Translations under genes and position numbers: made by a program | The notes under the pieces: generated by a model | Told to the model about the DNA's origin: nothing | Databases searched by the model: none | The model's input: only the letters and a program-made list of their open reading frames with translations | In this document: one piece after another, positions 11,495-23,808 of the stretch | Layout: every line of letters begins with the position of its first letter | Position numbering within the stretch: the first letter of the stretch is position 1 | Assembly (NCBI GenBank): GCA_002964805.2 | Contig: PUDQ02000047.1 | Span: forward strand, 186,001 to 250,000 | Length of the DNA stretch: 64,000 nt | Origin: Trametes villosa | Lineage: Eukaryota; Basidiomycota; Agaricomycetes; Polyporales; Polyporaceae | Direction of reading: 5' to 3'

Positions 11495-14400
11495 CTAAGC
11501 AATTAGTACTTCCGGGAAAACTACATTCCTTGTCTTAGGAAGATTAGTATCTACTGGCAACTCTAAGTCAGGGAATAGAACGCGAACCCTATGTCCATGA
11601 GTAGCCCGAGACAGTGCTACGTATAACTGTCCATGAGTAAATACAGGAGTGCGCAGATCCAGGCCTACAACCTGAACCGACTGTCCTTGAGACTTGTTAA
11701 TGCTAATAGCAAATGCGAGACGTACGGGGAACTGTCGTCGGCGAAGTGTAAAGGAAATGTGACCATTACCGCTGGACGGGGTTAAGGTAATGCGCGGAAT
11801 CAAAGCAATCTCACCATCATGGTCTCCGCCCAGTATCCTGACCTCGAGGACGCGACCAGACATGCGTGTCACTATCATCCGGGTCCCGTTACATAGACCT
11901 TGAGCGGGGGAGAGGTTACGAAGAAGAATGATTGGGACACCGATCTTGAGGTGCAGCTCAGCGGGAGGAAGACCGGACGGGTTGAGGCTGTTCAGGAACT
12001 CGACGGGAATTTCCTCAGCGTGGACTCCAGATGCCCGCGATGGCTCAACACTGTCGGTGCTCCAAAAGATGTGCTCCTCGCCGGTGAACTGTTCAAGGAC
12101 CCTCTGGTTGATGTCCTCGACATCTGTGTTTCGTGCTGTGAGGATCAGGCGTTGCCGGAAGAAGTCTGGAGTAGGTGTTGGCGACGACTGGATGTCAGGA
12201 TAGACGAATGCGATAAGGTGATCAAGGCTCGGCGAACGCATGTAGGAAGGGAGCTCTATGTTGCTGTCGCTGTCGATTGTGCGGCCGTGTCCAACGCAGT
12301 CTAGGAGCTGTGCGAACTCGAACGCTGACGGGTCGTCCTCGAGCCTCATGTTGCGGTGAAGGTGCATGACTTCCATTCCATCCCAGAGGTACGATCGCTG
12401 TAGCGTGGCGCCGACAATCTCCTCTCGTGCACCGCGAGGGATCACGGGAAGAGTCTGCTGGAAGTCCCCGCCGAAGACGATTGTGATGCCCCCGAAAGGA
12501 CGGTCGCAGTCTCTAACGTCCTGACAGGTCCGATCGAGTGCTTCTGCTGCGTACCGATGAAGCATGGTCGCTTCGTCCCAGATAATGAGCGATGTTGCGC
12601 GGATGAGGCCGGCGAGGGGGCCGTCCTTGGGTATGGCGCACATCGAGTCCTCTGTCAGCCGCTCAACAGGAATCTTGAACATCGAGTGGGCCGTGCGGCC
12701 ATGCGGGAGAAGGAGAGCAGCAATGCCAGATGACGCGACACAGAGCACGATGAGGGACGCTCCACGGAGAACGTGAGACAGAGTGCTGTAGAGGTACGTC
12801 TTCCCGGTGCCTCCTGATCCGTGCAGAAAGAATCGCTTTCCGAGGCGGTCGTTCACAGAGGCGGAGATCCGGGTGAATGCTGCGAGCTGGTCCTGATTCA
12901 GAGTAGCAAGCTGAGCCGCTCCAATAACACGCTCTTGAACGGTATCGAAAGCCATCGCCTCCGCAACCAGGCGATTTGCCGTACTTGGGCCCCAATCATG
13001 CGCAGGGGCAGGAAGAGCAAACTCGGCAAGAGTGTGGCCGGTCTCGTGCAGGATTTGATCGAGGAGAAACAGCCCGTAGTCAAAGACGTCTGTCGGCGTG
13101 TGTGGGATGCCCAGGTTCCGCAACCGGAAGGGTAGGTCGTCGCAGATGGAGGCCTTGAACTGATCCCACAGATCGACCGGGCGAGAAGGCTCGCATGTCG
13201 TGAGTATGATCGCAAGAAGTCGCCGCAGTCGGGGTCCAGTCTGCATGACAGATGCCTCGGTGAGACACTGCTCCCACTCGCGGTCGTCCTCGAGCAGCCC
13301 ACGTGCAAGGCATGCCTGCTTGAAGTCAGGGTACAATGTTCCTGCAAATGTTCTGAGATCCTCGAACGACGTTGCACCTGTTTAGATAGACATTTAGCAC
13401 ATCAAAAGCAGCGTTCAAGACGGCCACTTACCTTTCAAGGACGTGAGAAGCTGTCGCAGATAGAAGCGCTCCCCAGCAGTAGGCGGAACAGTGTAGAGCC
13501 GTCCAACGGCAGCGGCCCCTCGCCGGCGAATTGACCAAGACTTCTGCTGCGCCTTCCATACCATAACCTTCGGAAAGTCCTGATAGGCGTACTGGCGTGC
13601 GAGAACACCAAGAGGTCCGCGGTCTCGGTTTGCCTCGAAGAACGCAGTCAAGGTTGTACGACTTGCACGGGCGCGAGCAAGCACTTCAGGCAGCGAGTCG
13701 GATTCCGGGTCGAAGGTGACGGTCTCCTCTCCAGGCAGATGTACCTGTTAGATGCAAGCAAGTCATTAAAACCGGTGTTCTATCTCGAAGAACGTGGACG
13801 TGGGCAAGCTCACCTGAAGTCGTACGACACTGGGGAACCGACCATGCAGTTCGTAGTGGAGGATGCGCGCGACTCCCTCTGGTGCGCAGATATACCTCGA
13901 GTCAAGGTACAGCTTCGGCTCATCGTGCAGCTGGACCTCCAGAGTTGTGCGGTCCGATCCTTTGTGTATATACTTGTTGATGTACTTGACGGTGGCAAAG
14001 GATGTAGCGCACTCGAGGTTCATGTGACAGTGGTAGCGGGCAAGAAGGTAGGGGTTGTAGGGGACAATCCAGCGGTTATCGAAGGTCACGCCATGCTTCT
14101 CGTATGCTCGGCCATCGTTTGGGCGGTGGTATAGCGGATATCCGTCGTCGTCCATGGTTGTGAATGGCTGGAAGGGGCGTGGGAAATGCTTTGAGCACCT
14201 CCCGTTGACCATGCAGGGAGCGTTCGGGCTCGCGGTTCCACAGGGGCCGTGAACCATGAACCGCTTCACCAGCTCGAAGAGGGTAGGCTCCGTGATGGGG
14301 TCGGGCCAGTATGCGCGGATACAGCGGTCGATTGCCACCGGGTCGCGCAGCTTGTCCGGAGCGTGCATCATGAAGAGACCGTGGAAATGCGGGAGGCTCC

Positions 14401-16651
14401 GCTTTTGCCATTCGTCCGAGTAGACGTAAGCCGAGACAGAGCCCAAGACACTCCCTTGCACAATGTCATGGAAGATAGCCTTCTGCTTCAGATGGAAGAC
14501 CCTTGCCACCAGATCTGGGCGATCGGAGACAGTCTGCCCTGCGAAGAGTTCGTTTTGGATCTCCGGCCAATCCGGGTTGCAGGTCACGGTCAGGAAGAAG
14601 TCAATCGAGCGCTCCTCCCGGCAGATTGCGAGTGCGTCCTGACACTGCTCATACCAGTGGCGGGCACCGCCCTGGAACGATGAGGGCAGGATGATTCGCT
14701 GACCGAGTTGGTTGAGGTTGGCAGGGTGATCGGTGTCGATAGTGAGATCCTGGAGCCCAGAGTACAAAGCCGCACGGATGGTCTTCTGGTTGGACCGGAT
14801 GTAGTTGATTCGGTTTTGCTCCGCCGAAGCCCACATATCGACGATGTACTGTTGGAACAGGCGGCCGCCATGGTGAAGCGCAGAGAACCCGCCGTTCCGT
14901 CGGGTATGCAGTCGATACGCGTAGTATCGGGTCTGGGACACAGTCGAGGAATGTGCCGAGCCAGAGGTTTCCATTGGGTCGAGTGACGCAGACAGTGATG
15001 AGGGAGAACAGAGCGGTATGTCGGGATGCCAGCCAGGGGTTCCAAACGGAAAGAGGAGCACATAGTGGAGGCAGGCGTACGCAGGATGGCAGTCGCTGAT
15101 ACGCTCCAGCAGTCCAGACCGTTTGCGGAGTACAATATCACGGGAGTGGTGGATTTCCTCCCCCGTTCCAGGGACGATGAGCGCAAGCTCATCTACGGTA
15201 GGCAGATTGTAACGACGGCGATCTGTTGAGGGGTCGAAGCGTAGACAGAGGACAGCGTTATCGTCTTCGCACTGACGGAGAATCTCATGGGCGTGCTTGT
15301 ATACACCGGCGTAGACATGGTTGGCACGCAGCATGGACTCGAGGGAAGCAAGGATTGTCGGAGAGAGATTTGGGTTGCGATGAACGCGGCTCTGCAAAGC
15401 CTCGTCTGGATCATAGATGTACAACTGGGCGTACGCAGGCGTACTACCGGAGACGGGTAGCAAAGAGCCGACCAGGTGATATAGTTCACCGTGAACACGG
15501 AAAACATACGGCCCACGTCCGTCATTTACACCCTCATGGACACGGGCACCCAGGGAGACAAACGATAGCGCTGCATTGTACTGACGGATCCCGGAGCGAA
15601 ACTCGCGGGCTGCAGCATCATGTCCAGAGAAGAACTGACGCAGAACCGGAGGAGGGTCAGGAAGGGCGGGAAGAATGACCTGCCCGCCGTCGCAGCAGGA
15701 GCCAAACGCGGGGTGCGTCATGGAAGACTTCGTTAGTCGCTCCGCCATCCAGTGCAGCGCGTGACATTGTGGGCATTCAACATCCATCCGACCCAATGAA
15801 TGCTCGGGGACAGAATGTTCGACATAACCACGTCGAGCCACGGGTACTGGGTGGTGGAAAGTCAGAACGGGGATAGGATGAATTGATAGAACGGCCATAC
15901 CAGCGAGTGGGGCGACAGCCGAGTGAGCCGCTATTCGCGGCGCGCCTGCAGCGTTACCTGGTGTCAACCTGTCAGAGGCGCACTCGTCCATTAAGCACTC
16001 GAGACGTACCGGAACGCTGTGTCTGACGTTCTGACTGCGGGCGACGGGCTCGAGATGTTGACGCAGCCTCGAGTGTGCGCTGCTCCTTCTCTCTTGCTCG
16101 TCGAGCACGCTGACTGATTTGTCGCCTCGTTAATCCTTGTGTTTGCCATGACAGTGGATCGAGGGGCGGCGTCTGTGGGAACTTGATTGGCATCTTCAGG
16201 CAGGGCGGGGGATACTACTTACCGGGGGCGGGCGTACATCCGGTGTTCGGACATTACCCAGGCCACCTTGCGCTGTGCGCAATTGTGCTCCGACAGTGTG
16301 CTTCGGAGGAAATGAGAAATCAAACGGGATGGATCAATAGAATACGCACCTCGGTCCTTGAGATATCAATGTTCTCCTTCCCCACACCATCCATACCATG
16401 CTGTCCTGCCCTGTACGGAGATCGGTGCCGTCGAGGAGTGGACGATTCTGCACTGCGCGCTTCATGGTCGATCGCCCGGAGTCGTGCTCGGTGGGCTTCT
16501 CCTGTGTCGAGAGTACGGTAGCCTTCAGGAGCGTCAGGGTGCGTGCCAAAGCTGATAGTGTATGTATCAAATCAGTAGCTACCCCGAAGGCGGAAGGCCA
16601 CGGTACATACCGTGTGCCTTGGTGGCTTCCAGCACGCCGAGTCGAGACCAT
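11495..16651 (-). CDS. Helitron Rep/PIF1-family helicase
   Basis: Seven exons (16611-16651, 16350-16551, 16223-16300, 16010-16172, 13814-15957, 13432-13744, 11495-13377) sum to 1608 codons. The N-terminus is basic and disordered. A Cys-rich finger follows (CPQCHALHW .. CC). The Helitron Rep domain has the HUH motif PHFHGLF and the two catalytic tyrosines in KYINKYIHKG. The PIF1-type helicase has Walker A GSGGTGKT, Walker B IIWDEAT, GGDFQQ, and the C-terminal NKSQGQS and YVALSRA motifs. It nicks and transfers one strand and unwinds DNA for rolling-circle transposition. No stop or frameshift is seen. The first three small exons are my reconstruction; the frame is open a further 45 codons upstream of the ATG at 16651, so a slightly longer N-terminus is possible. 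Confidence 0.92.
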
Positions 16652-17291
16652 GCCGAGCGCAGAGAAACCAGGCAGGTCTGGAGGGACCGCCCTAAGACCT
16701 GCTGTCCCGCTTGCACCACAGGCAGTCTGCCTGCGGAAAGGGGCTCAGCGAAGCCTGAGGAGGTCCAGTCCGAGCTCGAGAAATGCCGAGGTTTGGGCAA
16801 AGGAGACAGAGCGCCCGAGCGCGCTCGTCACTGCAAACTCGATTAGGCATGCTTATGTAATAATATCTAGATTTCATCTAGATTGCGAGGCCTTCGCGGC
16901 CTCCTCGAGGACGACGGAGAGCATCCTTCCTATTGGTCTTATTCTCACATATAACTACCCCAGGGACTCTACGGATCGCGCAAGTATGAAAGGCCCAGGT
17001 AGGCAGTAAGGCGAAGAAAAACCGCGTTCGAGACAAACGTACCGTCCTTGCTTTATATATTGATAGGACACGCCGATGGTGGAACAATAAGAGAACGTGC
17101 AGGAAGGCAGGTAGTACATACTACATAGACCATGCATGGCCTCGTGACGCCGTACATATTCTCAGCTACACAAAGTTTCAGCGCACAGTACTAGCCGAGC
17201 GAATGCATGAGCACGAACCGTCCTTGCCAAATGGCCCGAGCCGTCTTGCTTTTGTGAGTATCGTGGATAAGGGGCGACACGCTCAGAACGA
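16652..17291. other. Helitron 5' region and junction to F-box copy 2
   Basis: Holds the upstream region of the Rep/helicase gene, the AT-rich direct repeat atctagatt (16863-16884) where I place the Helitron 5' end, a hairpin gaggcc..ggcctc just outside it (16887-16903), and the 3' flank of the F-box gene at 17292. A short inverted repeat gtagta..tactac lies at 17111-17124. No gene supported. Confidence 0.4.
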
Positions 17292-19099
17292 CTAGCCAAT
17301 ATACAAGCTGTCTGCGACTTTGCGTTCTTCTCGCCGCCGCCGAGCTTCATCCAGTACGGTGTCCCACCTGGCCTGGGCTATCTCTCTTTCCCCCTCTCCG
17401 ACGCCATCTAAGGGGTCTTCTGGACGGGACGCCAATATAATGTCGCACCGCACCAGAAAAGGGTACGCCTCGCAGAGGTGCTCCACGTACACTTCATCCG
17501 TCACGCCGACGTCCAGCGGTGTGGCCCAGAGCTCGAGGTTACGCAGGGCATTCGCCCACGCCGTGCGACCGAGAGGATCGCTTCGGATAAGGGTTCCTCG
17601 GACTGCGAGCTTGATGTCGGCAAGGCGTGAGCAAGACTGGACCAGTTTCAGGAGCCCGTCGAGTGAAGGAGGGCTGGTCCGTGCCGTTTCGGATGGTATC
17701 CCTAGAGGCTGCCCTCCTCGGAACCACCAGCGAACCCGAACCGGCGGAACGAGGCTGAGACGCTCGAGATGAGGGAGATGCTGTCCGATGACGAGGAGGT
17801 CTTCGTCTGTGACCTGGAGAACGAGGCTGACCTCGATTCGCAACGTGCGCAGGGACGTGAACATGGGGAGGCGGTCCATCGCCGCATATGCCGCGTAACA
17901 CTCTCCCTCCCGCTGCAGCACCATCGTTGCTCGTTTCCCGAGTGTGGCATGGAAGATCTTGAGCGTGGGGCAAGACGCTAGTTGGTCCCATATGGGATAG
18001 ACGGTGTCGTCGGCGGATGTGTAGGAAAACGAGTATCGTATCCTCACAGTCTCCAGACGCAGTGGTTGGATGAGGGCGAGCACTGAAGGAGCATTGACGG
18101 TAGAATCAGGAATCGTTAGCAGTATATTTCGTAGGAATTTGAATGCGTGTTGCCGAGATGCAGGATTCAGGGGGAGCGGTATTCCATGGTTCATTTGCTC
18201 GTATACCAGCGTCGAAAGGGCGGGGAGGTCGCCCAAATGGGACAGGTTTGACTCGTTCAGGATGTCTCCCCATGTCCAGAGGGCTTCGAGACGGGTCATG
18301 GCAGACACCGCCTGTTGAATGGGCTCCTGGATGAGCGTGAACTTGTCGCCTCCAGAAGGCCTAGACTTGAATAAGGGGACCTGCCGAACAGTCTTGTTAG
18401 CAACAAAGTAGCATGGAAGAGAAACACCTACGGACTGAGAAGCCTGTGGTCGGGAGGTGAAGCACTCGAAGCTGCGGCGGAAGCAGCAAGCGACAGTAGA
18501 TCCTGTTCGTCCAACACGCATGGTACACCACTCGCTCAAGGTTGGGGAAAGGAGCGGCTGATTCAGATCCACGGCGTGTCAAGTAGGCCTCCAGGAGATC
18601 TAGCGCTGCGTCCTCATCGAGCCCATCGAGCTTCGAAAGGGGCGTCTGGTACGGCAAGACTACGCCGATGGTGTGTATGCGTTGCACGTAGGTCTCTAGT
18701 CGAGTCCAGTCAGCATCTTGTAGCCACATTGAGCGTTCGCATGGCTAAGTAAAAGTCAGCATATTGAAGTCAATCACTGTAGCGGCTAAGAACGAGGCAC
18801 ACCGTCAGCACCGAGCCTCTTCCTCCCGAGTCTTGGCTTCTGCCATCGGCTCTGGAGCGCTCTGATGGGAGCAAATACTTGACAAGCACGAGCGGGTCTG
18901 GTATTTCTCGCCATAGCACGTCGTTGGCAAGCTCACTGAAAGATTTACACGTCCGCGCAACACTCGCAAGCGCACGAAGCGCGCTTTCTTCTCGGTGAAG
19001 GATTAGCGAGAGCGTGGGGACCCGTTCATCGTACACATGCCCGTCGAGGTGTTCGAAGATCTCTCGAAGGATTTCGTGGATGAGCAAGCAATGGTGCAT
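17292..19099 (-). CDS. F-box / leucine-rich-repeat-like protein (copy 2)
   Basis: Three exons (18803-19099, 18436-18744, 17292-18380) give 564 residues. The layout matches the gene at 7460-9318: F-box-like start (HEILREIFEHLDG, VARTCKSFSELANDVLWREIPDP), a second block ending FPNLERVVYHACW, then leucine-rich segments (TSLRTLRIEV, LPHLERLSLVP, PSLDGLLKLV, LRNLELWAT). The two have clearly diverged, so the duplication is old. It probably acts as an SCF substrate receptor; the target is unknown. The second intron starts at gtccgt, a weaker donor chosen because it alone keeps the frame. The Helitron sits directly downstream. Confidence 0.85.
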
Positions 19100-19364
19100 G
19101 ATAGCTCGATGAGTTGAACGTCGACGTCGAGGTAAGAGATCAGTTCAGTCTATTTTGACAAGCGCTACGAGTGCTAATGTCGTTACAACCATCACTATAA
19201 GCCGGGCTAATAACTGAGTAATCGTTGTTAAAGAGCGCCGGCTCAGAGTCTGAGTACGTTCAACGCCGTGGACCAACCACGGACAGACTTCCGATTGATG
19301 TACTGTACGATAGTTCTAGCTACATGAACAACGCAAGAATGCGGGACAGCAAACTGATGAACGA

Positions 19365-21361
19365 TTAGTAGCTGTACTCGTCGTCGTACCCTTCGCCGTC
19401 TTCGTCGGACAGGTCTTCATAGCGCGCTCCTCGCCTTGGCACCGACCCGTCGTCACCGTACAAATCGCTAGAAGTTGAGACTCAGCGTTAGCTCTATCCC
19501 CACTGCGCATATATAAGGCGGAAAACGTACTATTCACGCGCGGCGACCTCAGCAGCAAGATCTCTGAAGGAGGACGCGATGAGCCGTCACGTTTTCAGCG
19601 GTACGGAGCGCAAGACAGCACGTACCCCTCGTCGTCGCTCGCGTCGTCCTCATCTACACGCCCTTCCCCATGGCTGGCGCCGTCGTCTTCTTCGTCCTCG
19701 GAGGTGATCACGATCGCTGTCCTTCCCCGAGCAGCAGGCCCGCCACGCCGCCTGCCAAAGCGTACGAATTCCACCTCGTCCTGCTCCCCGTCGTCGTCGC
19801 CGTCCGCCTCTGAGAGGTCGATGACGGAGTCCCGATCAAGGTCCACAGAGGGCGCACGAACCCGACGGGACCGATCATCACCGCCGTCGTCAATGAAGCT
19901 GCTCTCGTACCCTTCCTCATCTTCCTCGTCCGCGGAGCCCTCGCCGTGTGGGCCGTCTTGAATGAAGGCGGGGTGGGCGGGCGCAGCGGGCCTGAAGACG
20001 ACCCGCTCGGCCTCGAAGTCGATGGGCTCGTCATAGTGACGCGACTCGACCGAGGACGAGCTGTCGGAGTCCTCGTCGTGGCGAAGCTCGGGGAAGTTGA
20101 ACAAACGCCGGATCATGTCCAGGTGGCCCCACCCGCCGGCGTCGTCGGCGATGGAGTCCTCGTCCTCGTCTTCGTCGATGGAGTCATCCCAGATTCCGGG
20201 GTCCCCCCAGTGCCCGATGATGTCGTCGTCGAGCTCGTCCGGGTCGTGGCCCAATGGGTCGTGCCCAGGGTAGACGCGGCCGCACTGGGAGCACGCGCCG
20301 TCCTCGATCTCGTGGTGGCAGTCTATGCAGCGGTAGATGCCGCCATCTTCGTCGTCTCGCAGTCCCATGAGTTGCTGCATGAGTGCGGGTGGGTGGCCTT
20401 CGGGGAAAATGCCGTGATGCCCAGGCGCTGGGCGGAAGATCCCAGACCAAGGGTCGGCGTTCGCAGGACCGTCTTCGACCGGCACCGGTGGTGGGAGGAG
20501 AGGCGCCTGTGCAAGGCCGCTCTTGACGAGGGTGGCGACCATGTCCTTGATCGTCCATATCTCTATGGGCCGCTCTCTGATGGCTGTACGACAGTGGGGA
20601 CACGTCTTCTTCCTGAGCCACACTGGGAGGACTTCGTTCGCGGGGACATCGGGTGGTGGAGCCTTGAACCAGTTGACTAGGCACTGGTGACAAGCAGAGT
20701 GGCCACAAGGGGCGAGCGCAAAGGGTTTATGCATGAGGTCGAGACAGATCTGGCATGAGAGCGACTGCTGGAAAGAGGACAAGAGAGTCTCATGCTGCGA
20801 TACAAGCTGCAGATGCGGCGTGAGCGGCGCAATGCGCAGTGAAGAGGGTACACGTACGTTAGCCTTGGAGGATACCTTGTCTTCCAAATCGGTAATTTGT
20901 TGTTGGCTCGTCCGTACAGTGTCGTCGTCGGGAGTGGCTCGCCCCTTCCCCTTGCTGGAGCTGGAGTGGGCTGGCGAAGACCCTCGCGCTGCTGGTTCAG
21001 AAGAGCCTGAATCCAACGGTGGTGCGCTGACATCTTCGATTTGAGCAGTCGGTGCTGGGCTAGCCGCCAGGGTCATAGAACGCGACCGCGACCGCGACCC
21101 AGATGCTTCGGGCGCGTCGTGCGCGTCTGCGTCAAGTGGGCCTTGGGTGAGCACGACAGACACCTTGCGTTTCTTCTTCTTCCGCTTCTTCCTATCTTTC
21201 GTCTCCTTCTTCGCCTCAGTCTCTAGGAGCCCCTCCTCTGGTTTAGTTCTCTTCGCATCCCGTTGCTCAGAGTCGGAGTCGGCTAAGGCTCTCTTCTTCG
21301 GATTTGTCGCCTGAGATACGGGTGAAAGCACGGAGACAGATCTACTTCGCGGTGAAGACAT
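19365..21361 (-). CDS. RING-finger protein, probable E3 ubiquitin ligase
   Basis: Four exons (20858-21361, 19626-20806, 19531-19563, 19365-19467) give 606 residues. The N-terminal 165 residues are charged, with a Lys-rich NLS-like run (KKETKDRKKRKKKKRK). A C3HC4 RING follows at about residues 185-260: CQICLDLM, CGHSACHQC, then TCPHCRTAI. Near residue 327 is a four-cysteine motif (YRCIDCHHE..CSQC) that may bind a second zinc. The C-terminal third is very acidic (Asp/Glu/Ser runs). RING plus acidic tail recalls nuclear ligases such as Psh1-type proteins acting on histones, but that is only a resemblance of layout. The 51-nt first intron has no stop in frame, so retention would also give a full protein. 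It is divergent from the transporter at 21634 with 272 bp between start codons. Confidence 0.82.
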
Positions 21362-21633
21362 GGCTCGCGATGCTTCAAATCAGTGTGCGGATGGCAAAAG
21401 AGTGGGGAGGTGGTAGAGGTTCGGCGGAGAGCTGTGGCTCGTGCAGGCTGCGGCCATAGCGGAGAGTAGATCTACTGTCGGAGTCTGAATGCGATAAGAT
21501 AAACGCGTGGAATACTACTCAACCAAATCCGCTGCTCGTTTCCGAGTCCTTCTTGCTCTTGACCGCCATTCCGCTCGCCTTGCTGCATTCCTGGCTCGCT
21601 GGTTCTGACCCTAGCCTGCGGCGCGGAGACAGC
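21362..21633. promoter_or_regulatory. Divergent promoter region, RING gene and transporter
   Basis: The 272 bp between two opposite start codons must hold both promoters. No clear TATA box; I infer regulation only from the geometry. Confidence 0.4.
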
Positions 21634-23249
21634 ATGAAATCGCCGTTCCTTAGCCCACACTCCCCGGCGGAGTTGGGGGTCCGGCAGCACTCGGGTTACT
21701 TCGACCTCCCTCGCGCCCATCATGCTTCACTCTTCGCTTGGAATCCCCATTCACCAAGCCATGCCACGTATGGGTTGGGATCGGTCGTAGACGGCTTTGA
21801 GGGCTCTGTTGAGCTGCAGTATCCGTCTCTCTCGACCGGGCAGTGCAGGGACTCTCCGACTATGTTGCAGTCAAGATTCGGACATTCTCCGAGGCAACGC
21901 GCCGTCTTTCCGAGGGACATCACATTCACTCCCGCTTTCGACCTTGTCCCGTCTCCGCGTCTTTCTCAGAGCGGACTACCCTCGCCGTCTCTGCCGGTGG
22001 TCGCCCCTGAAGCTCCAGCCTCAGCCCAGCCAACGCGCATGAGGACCGCCCGGCGAGGGAGCCGGACGTCCCCCCGCTTTGGGATGCGCTCGGAGGTCTT
22101 CTGGCTGTCGTTGTACTTTGCGTTCAACCTCGGCTTGACGCTCTACAACAAGGGCGTGCTGGTGCGCTTCCCGTATCCCTACACACTAACGGCGGTACAC
22201 GCTCTCTGTGGTAGCCTCGGAGGATTCGTGCTTAGGCGGAGGAAGCTCTACACGCCAGCGAGTCTGGATGCAAAAAGCTACGTTGTGCTTGCGGCGTTCA
22301 GCGTGCTTTACGCGGTCAACATCGCGGTCAGCAACATCTCGTTACACCTCGTAACAGTCCCCGTACGTAGACATATTTAAGTGACATGCGTAGCGTTCTC
22401 ATGTTGTTCTAGTTCCACCAAGTCGTGCGGGCCGCGACACCTATATTCACCACCTTCCTTTCGGCTGTGATTCTCGGAACACGGCTCAGCACTGAACAGC
22501 TGGTAGCGTTGACACCGGTCATGCTCGGCGTCGTCCTCGCGTATGTTATTCGTTAGGATCCACAACTCTCCTGCTGATGATCTGCCACAGCACATACGGC
22601 GACTACTACTTCACGTACATGGGCCTCCTACTAACTCTGCTCGGCGCGGTCCTGGCTGCCCTGAAAACAATCTACACCAACATCCTGCAATCTAGGCCCA
22701 CGTCATCCGCCACCAAACTTACAGACCAGACTGGCCCGCATAAACTGGCGACGACCCTCGTCGTACCGCTGCCACTGCATCTGCACCCTCTCGATCTGCT
22801 CACACGCATGTCCCCCCTCGCATTCGTCCAATGTGTCGCGTACGCGTACCTCTCCGGGGAGTTCGCGCGGATACGTGATGGCGCCTCCAGTAATGCCGTG
22901 CCTACCATCGGGTGGTGGCATGTCCTCCTGCTCCTCGGCAACGGGTGTATCGCGTTCGGCCTGAACGTCGTCAGTTTCACCGCGAATGGCAAGGTCGGCG
23001 CGCTGAACATGACCGTCGCAGGTATGTTCTTCTGTCGAATTATTTCACTTGGTACTCACGAAGTGATGCTGGTCAGCGAACGTCAAGCAGGTGCTGACAA
23101 TCGTGCTCGCGGTCGCCGTCTTCGACCTCACGATTTCGCGTGTCAACGCGCTCGGCATCGTGGTCACCCTCCTCGGCGGGGCGTGGTACGCGGGCGTCGA
23201 GTATCAAGCCAAAGCGCGGGCAACGACGGCGCGGCTGTCTGGAGCGTAG
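21634..23249 (+). CDS. Triose-phosphate / nucleotide-sugar transporter family (TPT, DMT superfamily)
   Basis: Four exons (21634-22362, 22413-22540, 22591-23021, 23077-23249) encode 486 residues. About 150 hydrophilic residues precede the first membrane helix (FWLSLYFAFNLGLTLYNKG), followed by roughly ten helices. TPT signatures include LTLYNKGVL, SNISLHLVTVPFHQVVRAATPIF (split by intron 1), YGDYYFTYMGLLLTLLG and ALNMTVAANVKQVLTIVLAV. Such proteins exchange phosphorylated sugars or nucleotide sugars across Golgi or ER membranes; the substrate cannot be told from sequence. I chose the ATG at 21634 because upstream codons in frame are non-ATG. The long N-terminal tail is common in fungal members. 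Confidence 0.9.
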
Positions 23250-23808
23250 TAGCAGTTTGCGACGAGAAGAACATTCCGCTGGACACTTTCGATTCAGGCG
23301 CCCATTGCCACACCTTGCGGACGCTGAAGCACACTATATACCACACTTACTGTATCGATACCACCATTACTAGACGGAATTTCAGCACCACTAGTGGAGC
23401 TTCTCATCGCACTTGACCGGGAGGAATGGGAGACGACGAGACAGCCTTCATCTCGTCTTGGGAATCTCGAGTACGTCACTCCACGCTATCGTATACCAGG
23501 TTCGTGTTCATTGACTCCAAGAAGGCTGAAACTGCGCTGCCTCAGACCGCTGCGCCCGCACTGTATGGGAAGCACTGTACTGCCTCTTCTCAAGACTGGG
23601 CTGAGCAACGCGATGATCGGCCTATACCTTCTGCTCCCCATGCTTCTGCGTACAAGGTTCTGTCCGAGCAGTCATCACCATACAAGCAACAGCCCGGCTG
23701 CTCCGAGTACAACGGCCCTCACACTTTCAGCGCTGTCGCGTCCATGCCCACGTACGCCCCCTCCACGTCTCGTTCCGTACACCCAGTCTCTCCCAGCGTC
23801 GCGTCACT
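23250..23808. other. Intergenic, transporter 3' flank and F-box promoter
   Basis: Open frames of 150-165 codons cross here on the plus strand but show no domain, no splice logic and low-complexity composition. I see only 3' and 5' flanking DNA. Confidence 0.4.

Larger units (their letters stand above)
9472..16882 (-). mobile_element. Helitron (rolling-circle transposon) with two genes
   Basis: On the minus strand the 3' end is canonical: an 8-bp perfect GC-rich hairpin (ACCCGTGC/GCACGGGT, 9483-9501), 7 nt, then CTAG (9472-9475), followed by host T, as expected for insertion between A and T. The element carries an intact Rep/helicase gene (11495-16651) and a second gene (9719-10968), both on the same strand. 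The 5' end (TC preceded by A) is not certain: two A|TC sites sit in the direct repeat atctagatt at 16863-16884, ending at 16871 or 16882; I use 16882. The size is then about 7.4 kb. Both open frames are free of stops and all splice sites are consensus, so the copy may be young and autonomous. Confidence 0.8.

Noticed and set aside
17111..17134. TCTATGTAGTATG (minus strand) as the Helitron 5' end
   Set aside because: It looks like some Helitron starts, but the base before TC is G and not the A required by the A|T site at the other end.
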